DNA from: Pomacea canaliculata
Lineage: Eukaryota > Mollusca > Gastropoda > Architaenioglossa > Ampullariidae
Assembly (NCBI RefSeq): GCF_003073045.1
Contig: NC_037592.1
Coordinates: 42,217,760 to 42,281,759, forward strand
DNA: 64,000 bases
Direction: 5' to 3'
The notes beneath the pieces are model-generated. The model was not told the origin of the DNA. It saw only the letters and a list, made by a program, of their open reading frames with translations, and did no database searches. Positions 24,501 through 36,500 of this stretch are shown here, piece by piece. A program made the translations under genes and the position numbers. Each line of letters opens with the position of its first letter. Position 1 is the stretch's first letter.

Positions 24501-27500
24501 AATCTCCCTGCATTCCAGCTTACACATTTGGAGTGTTGCACAATCTTCAATTTCTGTTTGCACATGAATACTACAAAATTTACTATTTAAGGTAAAATAA
24601 GATTTCCTCCAAATGACTATCCACAAAATATGCTACAGTGATAGCCACAGAAAACAACACACACATATCCTCACCACCCACACCCACACCCACACAGATC
24701 CATACCTCTTCCCTACCAAAACACACACACAATTATAACAATACCACACTCCAAATTTAAAGATGAAAAAAAGCACATTAAAATATAGCAAGCCAGCTAT
24801 CATTCACAGCTAAGACTGACAATAAAATCTGTTCCTCTGACAGATCATCTTGGCTTGAAAGGGCTCCAGAAAAAACAAGTTTGAAGAGACTGCCCGGAAG
24901 GTGGGGCTTGTGAACCATAACCTTATGTGCTCTGATCGTAATATGGGTTAGAAGACTATGGCCACTGATCTTGTTTAGTCCGTTTTCTGTTGTAGAGCAG
25001 CCATGCCAAATACAGAACAAAAACATTGATGCTCTCAACCACAGCCCAGTAGAAGTGTGCCAGGAAGTCCCGGGCTGAGCAAGCAGAGCTGTTGTCACAC
25101 ATTTTTCATAACAAAGACTGTATGTTTCCCATCTCAGGCTATGGGAAATGTACTAGCAGTTCACAGGCTCGATGATCTCACCAATGATGAGAAGAAGGAC
25201 CACAGTGTCCTCCTGGGAAAATCACCCTCTTCTCTGTCTTAGGTTCATTTAGCTGAAGACTTACTGCTGCACCACAACACCACATGGTCAACTTCCAGAC
25301 ACCAAGCAATGACAGACACACCATGGCAGCAGACCAGAAACACGCAGTGCACAGAGCCCGAACATCTATCCTCAAGAGAACTCTACCATTCCATGCTTGT
25401 CCCACACGTGGGAGAGACTTTCAGTCCTGGATCAGCCCCATCAGTCACCTCTGGACCAACTGCTCCACAAACTCATTCTCACAAAGTTGAGGTCTTCACT
25501 GACTTCTAATAGATGAACATACAAGCAGTTTCAAAATAGTGTTTGATGAGACTGTAAACTGATGTTGTCAGCAAACTTCATCAGCTGGAAAGACCTAAGA
25601 TGTGAAAATAAACTATGATGATGACATGGTTAGTATATGGCACCCTGCTGCTCACCTTGGTTTGAGCAGGAACTCATTCATGGCCCGTACTGGCAGTATG
25701 TAGATATTACCAGTGTACAAGTAGTCTAAAGGTGCAGATCTGCGAGGCCTTGGTTTCACTGCAAGAACAAAGGGCATGTACCTACTGTACTACCAATCAG
25801 GGCTTATTATACCACCACTGCTTGCTGAGTAACCATGCTGTCGCTTGCTATATAACAATAGCATGCTGAGCAACAACATGGCAACTTGCTAAACCATCAT
25901 AGCTTGTTAAACAGCCACAATGCAGTTTACTATCCCATCACATTTGGCCTGTGTGCAAGCAGTTTGCAAATAAGCTATGGAGTACCAACACACCTCTTTA
26001 CTCCTTCAGTCTTCAGAACATAAAATCCACAATTTGAAAAAGTAACATATTATTCTAAACGTGTAAGTACCAGTGTCACGGACCAGTCCGTGCCTCCTGT
26101 TTTTTTGTGTGTGTGTGTTTAACCCTTTGGTGGCTCAGTGACTAAACGTGTATGTCGAGTGTATGTTGAATGTATGAAATTATAGACGGGAAAAGGTTAA
26201 AAATTTGACAAGGTGTTTAGTGAACCCTGTTCACTGGTAGGCTTGGCCAGACAGAGTTGTGAAAAGTTACTCAGGCCCAAGATACAGAGAGAGAAAGATG
26301 TGCTGAGTCACGAGTGTACAACTCCCGAGTGAGATTTGTGTGTGTATTAGAGGGTAGTGTCGATTGATGTTGGATACGGCGCGGTACTGACCCGTTTATG
26401 GAGTAACCTCACCTAGACAAGGTATGACATCTTTTTATGTATTACTCCTGGAATTGCAAGGATCTAAGGAGGGACCAGGAACAGAGTGCGACGGAAAGGA
26501 TGTCGTCTCCCACCGCCGCTGATTACCTTAACCAACGCCCGCTCCATTGATAACAAAATGACAGAACTCGCTACGCTGGTGAAATGCGACCGCGAATATC
26601 GCTGTAGCAGCATAATTTGTGTTACAGAGACATGGCTTAGTAGCAACAAAATGGACGTCCACCTCGAGGGTTTCACTACGATTAGGCATGACAGGAATAA
26701 CGGAAACACGGAAAAAATAAAGGCGGAGGGCTGTGCATATTCGTAAACAACGACTGGGCCTTGGAGTTCACGATATGTGAAACAACTAGTACTGTGTCGT
26801 ATGAAATCTTTACTGTGTCGTTTTGGCCGTTTTACTTGCCAAGTGAATTTGGACAAGTGACGATCATTTTGGTGTACGTTTCCTGACAACAAGGATTGGG
26901 CCGCTCAGATAGCAGCAGCCAGCTCATAGATCCACTGACCAGGCTGTATTTATAGGTTTATAGGTTGTTGTTGGTTTTTTTTTTTTTGTGGAGCTCCCAA
27001 CAAAAAAAAATTTCTATCTCTCTTGTGACCATAGACAATAAAGATGTCTTGTATCTTGTATCTTGTATCTATTAGATGTAGTTTGTAAAGTCCTGAGCCA
27101 CTCAACAGCTAAATAACATGATTTGGACAACCTCAGGCAATCGTTTTGTGATTTTTTTTGAAAGAACGCATATTTGTTTGGTGCCAGTTTGTTGTAGTGC
27201 CACCCAAACCATGACAACCAGTAAAATTGTAAGAAGTGGAAAAAAGTCCCTAAATGTGTTCTCCACCAGACACTTGTCACTAAAGTTCTTTGCTCAAGAT
27301 TCAAGTCTGTGAAAAAGGAAACTATATCAACATCAAATATAGTATCAAAGTAATTAAATTTTCAACTGTAGTAAGATCCAACAGCAACAAGATCTAGCAA
27401 TTATAAATTGTAACAAGATCTTGCAAACATACATACATGCATTCAATATCCAAGGTCTATTTCTAGCCAGAAATTTGTTTCATTAACTTAACACTTAAGT

Positions 27501-28410
27501 TTTTCCACTCCTAGCAATACTGTCGGCAAATATTTTTAATACAGTGAGCATTTATCAGCATTTTTTTTTGTGTATTCGGAAATATATTGTAAGCTGTACC
27601 TGTCAAGACCTTATGGGACTTTTGATCTACTTCTGGTGCAGAGCTTCCAGTGGTTCCTCCTCCAGCAGAAGTGCCACTGTCAGAACTTTTGTCTTTTACT
27701 GGTGTAGCTGACGTTCCTGACAGCTGTGTATTGGAGGTCTGCAAGTCAACTGCAGCTGATTCTGAAGGAGTTTCTTTCTGATTGTTCTGCACCAGATCTT
27801 TCCAGAAGTGCAACCTACAAGATGTGTTGAAGTTACATATCTGGTCAGGAGCAGGCAATAATGAAAGAAAGGCATCTCTGCTATGTGGCTTTTGAAGCAC
27901 CCATGCTGTGGTGGTCTTATAACTGTAGGATGCAGACGACAGCATGAACACTGGGCTGGGTACTGCCAACAGTGCTAAAAAGATATTCTTGTCAAGTGAC
28001 TTTTGTAGCCTCAGTGCTGACAGCTGGCGTTTGCACCCTGCAAAACAAAGGAAGCCACTGGACAATCATGGAATCAGACAGTTTTTTAAAAAGAATATCA
28101 TATTAACTTAAATGACTAGGAAAAAAAAGTCAGTTTTTAGTCAGTTCTACCAAAATAGCTACAATATATTACATAAATCTTGATTCTTTAATGTTTTTGA
28201 GAAGCTACAGCTGACATATCTTAAACTAAAAGTCCTTCACTGGTCAATAATCTGCTGCTGGCCTTAATAAATCAACAGCTGTTCTAAATGTGTTAATTCT
28301 TGTTTACCTGGGCAGACATACAGCGAGCGCGACACAACTTTGTGTTGAGCCCTTGCCCACACCTGCAATAGCTGACTCCAGTCAGTATACACCAAGGCTG
28401 CTCGCAACAT
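15543..28410 (-). CDS. SLC30A9: Zinc transporter 9 (mitochondrial ZnT9)
   Basis: Cation-diffusion-facilitator family; ZnT9 exports zinc from mitochondria (family knowledge). 17 coding exons in transcript order: 28308-28410, 27600-28037, 25656-25758, 24364-24456, 23763-23845, 23376-23470, 22823-22884, 21927-22029, 21258-21313, 20791-20926, 20364-20403, 20163-20234, 19020-19230, 18568-18630, 17618-17744, 17325-17438, 15543-15587. All phases agree and total 1944 nt, 647 aa plus stop (human about 568). The ATG at 28410 begins a presequence rich in Arg and hydrophobics with few acids, fitting mitochondrial import. Residues 35-180 are low-complexity Ser/Thr and poorly conserved. The conserved zone starts with RAMNEFLLKPSDLE and RSDVEA. 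Metal-binding HSVAD lies near residues 352-356 and LLEDLAAV near 474-481; the C-terminus ends LRHVDLEAL like human. The exon at 23376 has a weak GTTGGT donor; its insert (TESSVGDEKPYASGEER) looks lineage-specific. Confidence 0.95.
16534..16634. repeat. Three-copy tandem repeat, about 36 bp
   Basis: The motif tgtctttgtgtcatgtgag recurs as tgtctttgtgtcaagtgag and tgtctttgtgctgcatgtg. It lies in the last SLC30A9 intron and opens a spurious reading frame. Confidence 0.75.
17933..18100. repeat. Tandem repeat, two to three copies of about 65 bp
   Basis: Units begin aaaagatctatgtactg, aaaagatctgtacattg and aagatctgtttattg. Each continues with a gtaatg(a/c)tgaa-like block. Intronic in SLC30A9. Confidence 0.65.
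18250..18435 (+). mobile_element. 3' end of a degraded non-LTR retroposon
   Basis: Contains a frame reading FKASLKTLPP, like the last residues of many molluscan LINE ORFs (FK..LKTHLF). Downstream, a tail with agtacactatgtaagct leads into an ATC-rich run. Two other loci here (24080, 56370) have the same end structure. Strongly decayed. Confidence 0.4.
22136..22290 (-). mobile_element. tRNA-derived SINE
   Basis: On the minus strand it begins with a pol III A-box-like tggctcagtggt (22261-22280) and has a B-box-like gggttcatatctc (22217-22231) about 40 nt further on, the spacing of a tRNA-derived promoter. A non-tRNA body and an A/T-rich end follow towards lower coordinates. It does not fold as an intact tRNA and lies in an SLC30A9 intron. 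Confidence 0.6.
22978..23142. repeat. Diverged tandem array of a short AT-rich unit
   Basis: Repeats of tatcactttgactat(a/g)a-like units of about 20-35 bp (for example accactttgactatgatgg, atcactttggttatgatgg, cagcattttggttataac). Intronic in SLC30A9. Confidence 0.55.
24080..24258 (+). mobile_element. 3' end of a degraded retroposon (SINE or LINE)
   Basis: The end reads ggcgttatataaatgtga followed by ttatta, the GCGCTATATAAAT-type 3' end shared by molluscan non-LTR retroposons and their SINE partners. No coding part remains. It lies in the SLC30A9 intron 23846-24363. Confidence 0.5.
24780..25335 (-). mobile_element. LINE reverse-transcriptase C-terminal remnant
   Basis: On the minus strand, broken frames read LQLNEPKTEKRVIF, like the LNxxKTKE motif of LINE reverse transcriptases, then FYWAVVESIN, like the FYxSxVESI segment near the C-terminus. 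Frames are interrupted by stops and shifts, so it is dead. It lies in the SLC30A9 intron 24457-25655. Confidence 0.5.
25816..25925. repeat. Diverged tandem array near an SLC30A9 exon
   Basis: Units of about 30 bp with gctgagtaaccatgctg, gctgagcaacaacatgg and related versions, alternating with cttgcta. Starts about 58 bp from exon 25656-25758 on the upstream side. Confidence 0.55.
26073..27071 (+). mobile_element. Internally deleted non-LTR retrotransposon (endonuclease part plus 3' tail)
   Basis: Starts with a GC-rich 5' region (a short palindrome around ggaccagtccgtg). A frame at 26486-26746 reads LTNARSIDNKMTEL, SSIICVTETWL and HLEGFTTIRHDRN, matching the start of an APE-type endonuclease domain of a LINE ORF2. 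The match continues in another frame (FYLPSEFGQVTIILVYV), so there is a frameshift. Nothing of the reverse transcriptase follows; by 27040 the sequence is a 3' end (acaataaagatg) with a short tail of cttgtat units. The 5' part and tail are therefore joined by a large internal deletion. It lies in an SLC30A9 intron. Confidence 0.75.
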
Positions 28411-30548
28411 GCTTGCAGTGTACCTAATCCAAGCTTGTGATTACTTCAAACAAAAAAACAAAAAAAAAAGAAACAGAAAATTTATTAATTCTGATGTCCG
28501 ATCAGAGAGGTAGTCCTGACTCATTTTTTCCTCACCAACAAAAACATAAAATCTTTAGAATGCTAGTTTCTATGAAGCCTACTGGTCATGGAAGTAAAAT
28601 GCTACTTAGTTCCTCTTTTTCTGTCTCACATGTGCATGACAAACACACATTCTAGTAAGGATGGATGAACATATAATGTAATCACATTTTGCGCATATCC
28701 TGAATGTTGATGTTGGAGTGGAACAAGAGACTATTACATAACTGCTTAGTAAATGATGATGTAACAATTGCAAATGATTTTATTCTCTCTTCCAGTCCTT
28801 AAAACCAAACCCGATCATCAAGATAGTATGACACAAACATATCTTGACTGTATAGATTTCCCTGTTTCTGGACATTTGGACAAATTTATTTCCGTTGTCA
28901 TTTATGATGACTGCCTGTGCCTACAAATTTGTTTTGCTGTGCGATTTCATGTTCGTTGCATCAAAAGTTAAATGAAAGGAGTCTTTTGAGCGCGATACGT
29001 GTCACCTTAATGGTAGGTTTTAACTATGGAAAACTCTGGTTAAGAGATCCATCAAATAATTTTCAAATGTAGAAATAGCGGTAAAGAACTAACTCTGTGG
29101 TTTTATAAGGCTGTCCAACAAAATAAAAGGCATAATTCATAATTTTTAGCCATACACAGCAACGCATCAAAATCAGGATATGTCAAAACCATAAACCTGT
29201 GCAACATGAATCAGTTATTAATAATTGTCAATGAACACTGAAAATCATCCGTAAAATGACGTTATTCTCTTATTCTTGTATATTGAATTAACTGTTAGGT
29301 GATCACAGACTCGCGTTTAATACCTAAACCTGTTATTCAGTCTGCACAAAAATGTCCATTACTATGACTGACAATAGAGTGACTTCCCTTACAATGAGCG
29401 GATTCGATTTTTACAAATTAATCTGTTTTTCTTTAACTTAAATTGGAAATTTTAGATAACTGCCTTTTAAAGCTATGTATAGTAATTATATACAATAGTA
29501 CGTAATTAGGCAATAATGAAAAATGTTGTGATCACGTGCTAAGCTCCGTGTAAACAGTAACCACCAACTTGTAAACATGTCCGACAGTAACTGAGTAACG
29601 TGTAAACACCTTTACGGTGACGTCGGTGATTAACGAAAATACAAAACAATTGCTCTCATCGTATATTAAGTAACTAATGCACTGTTAGATATTACATCCT
29701 AGACAGCAAAGATAACAAACACAGTGTTTGTCGCTTGTAAAAACATTAGCAAACGATCGAAGTGCAGCAAATAAAGAATATTGCACGTGTGTCGCCGTGT
29801 GAGGCTGAGAACAAGATCTGCAAGGTGCACAGATAACGGTTATTTGAAATATATTAAGAAGTAATATAGAACTTCACATTCTTCGTTTTCAGAAACTCAG
29901 ATGGCTAAATTGTAAATGCTTAATTTCACCCGAGTGCACGTACGTTACCCCATGTACAGTATATTATGTCATCAAAATGGGAATTAACTGACGGCAAACT
30001 ATGTGTATAAGTCAATAGCACTCAACTGAAAGTTTCAAGGGCATTGTTTTCACAAACGAAATTTTTTATGTATATTTATTAACAAATGCTGTAGAATATA
30101 TATTATAAAGGCCATTTAATATATACAATTTGGTGAAGGCAGTATAATTATATTAAAGAGTCGGGTGGGTGCATCATTGACACCGCAGTTTCATTTTTGT
30201 TTGGAATAACTGTTGTATAGTTTCTGACATGCTGATAGCTTAGTAAAGTACATTGTTACCAACATACTATAATTTTATCAACTAAACACCACAACGAACA
30301 TTCAAATGTATAAAAAAACACATGTAAAAGCAAGTATATATATATATATACAAGGCCATAAATGTGCATTTGCATGCACAATTTAACACAGGCATATATA
30401 CATATGTTAATTAGTAATGGCAGTAATCATTTCATGCAGTTTTTGTTTCCTCATAATTAAAATACATCAAAGTTTGTGCAGAAGATCATGATATTTGTGC
30501 TAATATAATTTTAATTCTGTACCAGAAAAGGAGATCAACATTACAGAT
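28411..30548. promoter_or_regulatory. Divergent intergenic region of SLC30A9 and WDR17
   Basis: 2.1 kb separate the SLC30A9 ATG (minus) from the first WDR17 coding exon. A CRE-like TGACGTC lies at 29618-29624. The more GC-rich part near 29750-29830 (cgtgtgtcgccgtgtgagg) may hold WDR17 5' noncoding sequence, since the first WDR17 coding exon is preceded by a possible acceptor (ttacag at 30541-30546). An AT-rich block with a tatatatata run lies at 30060-30420. No gene seen. Confidence 0.4.
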
Positions 30549-33500
30549 ATGGTCAAACAAGTAGCCCTTTTACCAGCAGGCTGTCAGCCCTGGCACCGTG
30601 GAGTCTGTGCGGCAAGCAGCAACCATTTTGCTTACTGTGCTACTTTGGCCATCTACATATACAAAGTAAGAGCTTTAATAACTCTCAAAAATAGCGTGTG
30701 CATGCATTCATTTTTGATTTCATCAAATCAAATATAGACCTATGATTAGTTTTCAAACATTTAATAATATATATATATAATATTGTTGTTATAGATCAGT
30801 CTAAAATAAATTACAATTGCTAACATGGATCTCTGTAAATGATATTACAGATTAGCTTTCTTACAGAGTAACAGTAAACAGCCCTTACAAAAATGGCATA
30901 CCAGCAGGTATGCTTTCCCTAGTTGGACAAGAAAAATTAAAAACTATAATAGCCCTGTTACCTGGTTCATTAATGGCACACAACTGCACACCCACCGTCA
31001 ATGTAATCTATCTAATCTATTCCTCTTCGTGCATCAGGTTGCACATAAGGCCTCAACCAGAGTCCGCCACCGATGTTGATCGGCTGAAACCCGCTCCAGG
31101 TGACCCCATGTCCAGCCCTTTCCTTTTATCTCCCTTTCCACTGTTCTTCTCCAAGTTTCCTTTGAGTGGCCTTGTTTTCTTCGGCTGTCTGGAGTTCATC
31201 ATAGGGTGACTCTGGAGAGGTCTGCTGTCTGCTGGCGGAGCACATGTCCAATCCATCGCCAACACATTTGTTGAACCTGCGTGGTGATGGACTCGGTTTC
31301 AGTTCTTTGGAGGTGTTCTTCATTGGTGATGGTATTTGGCCAAAAGATGTTAAGTATGCATTAGGCATCTGTTTTGGAAGACGTCAAGCTTGTTACTGAT
31401 GGTTTTGGTCATCTTCCATGATTCTGATCCGTAAAGGAGGGTGCTTATCACATTTGACTTGAAGATTCTCAGCTTCATCTTCTTACTGATGTTTGTTGCC
31501 TTCCATGTGCTCCTGAGTGAGGCGAAGGTCTGGCTGGCTTTTGTCAGTCGGGCTCGAATCTCCACCTCCACATCCCCGGTGTTTGCCATTTTGGACCCAA
31601 GATAGGTGAAACTGTCAACTTCCTGAATCTCTTCTCCATTTAGTTTGATGACCACCAATGTAAACTAATGTGAAAATTCTAAAATATCCCTATCACCAGA
31701 TTCATTAATGGTGCACAACTGCATGCCCTACTCACCTGTCAACAATGGATTGTACCCGAGCCTCGCTTTCCTCTGTTCAATAGCATCAACCGACCTATAA
31801 TCTACTTCCATTACTCTATGAGAAAGTTTTGTCTGAGGTTTCTAGTATTCTCTAGCTAAGCATTTAAAATGTTACTTAACTTCTTAGTAGTAGTACTTTG
31901 ATAAAGTGTCATTTCCAACAGTCAGGGTGTTTTGAGGAAAAGTTTAGATGGACTCACATTTTTGTTTTTTACAAATGATAATGATAGAGGTTAGCATGGA
32001 TTGTCTTTCTTAGCACAGTTAAGATATATTTTAAACTGTCACAATAGCATCTTTTAAACAAACTACCAACTTATTTTAGAGTGAGAAAAGGAATATTTTG
32101 GGGAGAAAATATAAATGACAAAATGAAAAAAACTTTTTTTTCCTGAATGTTTCTCTAGCTTGACCCTTGCTTCAGGGAATTCCGACTACATTCTATTATG
32201 TCAGAACATAAAAAAACAATAACTTCCATTTGTTGGCACCCACATGACCCAGACATCCTTTCAAGTTCAGGTGCTGACTTAAAGATTTTTGTGTGGAGAG
32301 TTTCACAGCAGCGGATTGTTGCATCGCTGTCAGGTGGGATGATCAAGGAAGCTCCTATGTGCATTGGATGGAGCTTTAGTGATGACACATGCCTGGCGTT
32401 TGTCAGTGGAAAGGGGCCTTTGATGCTTTGGCACTACACAGAAACAAGGTGCCCAGACATTGTGAGAGACTCACAGAACTTATCATCTGATGTAGCCCTC
32501 TTTAGATGGCATCCCAAGAAACAGGGAACTGTTGCTTTTGGACATACTGATGGTAGCATTACTGTATCCTCCATAGGTGAGCAGCTATTTATCTCTGTGC
32601 CTTGAATGTAGGTGTGTTTTTTCCCTGTAAAATATTATTTCAATGTCGCTGAATACCATTTATAACAGTTTTGAAGCTGGTTGTCCATTTTTTGAGTTTT
32701 CTGCTTATCTTTTCTTTAAAATGTAGATATCAACAGTTAAAAAGAAAAAAATATTTGGTACTGTATAGTGTAGGCAGTTTATGCTGAAACAAAAATCAAT
32801 CCAAAAGAGACTGAAGATCATGTTTCTTGCCATGGTAGTAGTTCTATAATCAAAAGAACACCTATTTAGATGTCTACAGTCATCCTGGTGTATGAATATC
32901 CCACTTATTAAATAATATATATCTATAATTATTCATTTTACTAAAATCATTTTCCTTATTCTGTCCCTGGATTCTCAGAAGTGCTTTTTTCCCACAATCA
33001 ACTCTGTAGATATTTTACAGTCATTACATGAGAATTTTTTGCATCTGAAATGCCATATTTCAGGATCAAAGACCTATCGGCATATTCTAGCACCAGAGGT
33101 AGAAGGTGGAGATGAAATGGATCCTGTGACTGCCTTAGCCTGGGACCCCTTATCAACAGACTATCTGCTAGTGGCTAACAAGCACTGTGGAGTTCGACTG
33201 ATTGATGCAACAGCCAGAGCAGTTATCATGTCCTTCCAGCTGCCCAGCTCTGCTGCTGAAATTCAGACCCTTTGCTGGGTCCACAATGCTCCTGGGATGT
33301 TTGTCACAGGAGGCAAGTGGGCTTCAGACTTTTGGAATACGGCTCATACTATTAAGGATTTTGTTTTGTTGTTGTTGTTGTTTTTTTTTCTTCTTTCTTT
33401 CTTCTTTCCTTCTTCTTTCCCTCTTTCTTCTTCATTCTTCCTTTTTTCTTCTTCCTTCTTTCTTCTTCATTCTTTCTTCTTCTTCTCCTCCTTCTTCCTT

Positions 33501-36500
33501 CTTTCTTCTTCTTCTTCTTCTTCTTCTTCCTAGTTTGGGAATCATCTTGTCAAGTAAGCTTTGAGTTGATATGGATAAAGTATTGGTGTTTGTAATGATT
33601 TATATGTTGATTTGTGTGCCAAGACTATAGGTGTAGGCTTAGTATAGTCCTAGTATAGTCTGAAGAGACAGGCTAAATGTGCCAAAAGCATCTTTATTTA
33701 CAAAATATGAAAGTCATTTGAATGAAAGTGTCTAGTAGACGTTGACCATTTCCATAATAAAAACTCACAGATGTGTCTTCCAAACTCCAGTGCACTGTTT
33801 CTAGCTGATTTCTTTTTTTCTAGGCCTTGAATGTTGTACATAATAAAAAATGCAAAATTTGTATAGTGCATACTCACACTCCTAAGAAGCATCTATTAGT
33901 GCTTCAGAACAAGATCAAGACATGGGCAACATACGAGGGACAGAAGAACAAGCAAACAACATATGAACTATGAAAGAATAAACAACAGTACCAATAACTA
34001 ATAACTAAAACAGATCCAGTTCTAAACCAGACCTTCATGTTTTTGTGCACTGACAATAAAAAAAAAACATAGCAGATTTTAGGTCTGTTTGTCTGTCCTT
34101 TACGGTAATTTTGGAAAGCTTTAAAGTGTCATATTGCTGTTGTTTTGCAGATGTGCAGAGTGGAGTTCTTAGGATATGGAGTGTGGCTAACACAACCCCA
34201 ATTGAAAACATCCGCATTAAAAAGTCAGGCTTTCATGAATTGCATGTTATCAGCATGCATTCTCCCACCCTCAGTAAGCCACTGCCATCCAATGAACAGC
34301 AACATGTGTCATCGACCAGTGAGGCACAAAGACCAACTTTGACTCCCCACACCCACTTTGCAGTGCCCCATGTGCAGCTCATGTGCACCTTCAGAGATGG
34401 AGGGGTTGGTCTCTATGATCTTGGTCATCGAAGGTGGAAATTTTTCCGAGATCAGGTGTGCATCACCTGCATTTATTCACTTTTACTGAGTGAAGCTTCA
34501 TGAAATGAAGTACCCACTGGCAACTTCCTGATCACTGTTTACGTAGATGTAGTTATCACTTTATTGATGAAAAATAATTATTTTTAGGATTTTTATTCTC
34601 ACTTTTATGGAAACATTTTAGGATTAAACACAAAAAATCGTGAGATCTGACATTTACTGAAATACTGTATTTTCCATATTTTAAAGTATAAGATTAATAT
34701 TAATTAAACTCATGGAAAATGTGGTTATTGTACAGTGGTTTTTAGGTTATTTCATAGCATTCAATCAATCAGAAATGATGCAGTAATTGTTTCAATCTCC
34801 AAGGGACATCTAGAGACCATTTTTGACTGCAAGTTTAAACCAGACAATCCCAACTACCTAGCTACAGGAAGTTTTGATGGGACAATCAAAGTGTGGAACA
34901 TCATCACAATGGAAGCAGTAAGAAATTCCATTCTACCTCTGCACCCCATGATCTTCCATACTCTGCTTTCATATCATACACTGCTTTATAGAAGCCTGCG
35001 GTTGTTGTGTTGTGCCACTCATCCACATCAGTTAAATAGCTGAAGGTTCATCAGGAATAAATCATGTAATCAAGGGCAAAGACAACTCCACAATAATATT
35101 GTTACAGTCATGAATGTTTGTGTCATGACAGTTTTATACAATGTTTTTCACACTCCCAGGTTGCAACTTCTGCTGGCAATGAAGGCATCATATACCACAT
35201 ATCCTGGGCACCAGGCGACCTCAACTGTATTGCCTGCAGCACAGCCAAGAACGGGATTTTCATCTGGGACATGAATAAGGGAAAAGTTATCAAGCGCATT
35301 CATGATGTAAGTTGCTGTATCTTATTAATTATCAAGTACATTCATGCTGTAAGTTGCAGTCCTATCAAAGAATTTATCAAACATTTATGACACTTTCTAG
35401 CCAAGCCTGATACTCACGTTATTAGCTATAGCATGCATCTGTAGTTGCTACAAATGATTCTTTGTGCTGTAGTATGGTGTGCATGTTGTGCATGCAGTGG
35501 GACAGTCCTGTAGCACAAGTCACACAATTACAAAGTCTAGAGATCAGTTGTCACATGCTTACAAGGGTAGCTGTCTAGGCTTTTCTGCAGGGTATATATA
35601 TGTAGGTGGTCTCTGTGCCATAGCAAGTGTTGCTGACATATGGCATTAAACAATCTAGCTTACTCCTCATTTGATACCCCTTTAATAGCAGAAAATTACC
35701 ACTAGGTGGAGCCACTCTTATCAAATCAGTCAATCAGCACCTATAGCTGAGTCTGAAATGCACTGAGTTTATCAACTGTATTGGGTATACATGAAATGGG
35801 CTCATTCATAAACTATATACTGGCAGTGTGTTGAGTGCTACATGTGTGTGTTTTTGACCATATAAGTTCAAAGACATACATTTATTTCCAACTACTATTT
35901 CTATTCTAACCTACCTACTAGAACCTAGCATCTATAACTCCCTGGGGTGGGGAAAGAGGGGATTGAGTGACATGAGCCGCTTTCCAGCGGGACCGTAGCA
36001 CCTTGTGGCTTATTAGTGTTACTCTCGTACTCACAAAGTTTTACTGCTTTTCCAAGCAGGACCAGCCGCCTTTCAGTAAGCAAGTGCAAGCACTAACTTA
36101 AGTTAATTTTAAATTTTTTAAATTTAAATTTTGCCTGCCATTTATACTGGACAGTTTGGGTGTTACATCACCCGCTGTTGTCTCCGTCTTGTGCAGCCAG
36201 GTGATAGGGTGGAAGGGATGCAGGGGGGAGGCAACAAGCTCTGTCAGGGGTACATGCTGCCCTAAAGAAGAGCTCCCGCTACAACACCAACAAGAAAAGA
36301 TCGCACAAACCAGCATAGACAACACCTTCGGCACCACAAAACCGCGACCCTTCCCTTCTCCCTCCCTTCACCCTTATCTCCCATACCACCCACAGCGTGA
36401 AATCACCGCAAGGTGGAAGCACTTTTTCTTCTAAAATCATTAAGAACAACAACAGCCTAGATCCTACATGGCATTCTTCCTGAGACGCTGAGTGAAGACA

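Larger units (their letters stand above)
15588..28307 (-). other. SLC30A9 introns
   Basis: Sixteen introns of about 230 bp to 1.8 kb. Recognised insertions are listed separately: tandem arrays at 16534, 17933, 22978 and 25816, retroposon 3' ends near 18250 and 24080, a SINE at 22136 and two LINE remnants at 24780 and 26073. In the introns 18631-19019, 19231-20162, 20404-20790, 20927-21257 and 21314-21926 I see nothing beyond AT-rich sequence and short direct repeats (for example gctgagcatttattatt twice near 20617 and 20648). Confidence 0.7.

Noticed and set aside
33202..33564. Long open frames over the CT-rich tract
   Set aside because: Pure polypyrimidine microsatellite. It gives long stop-free Ser/Phe/Leu frames by composition alone.
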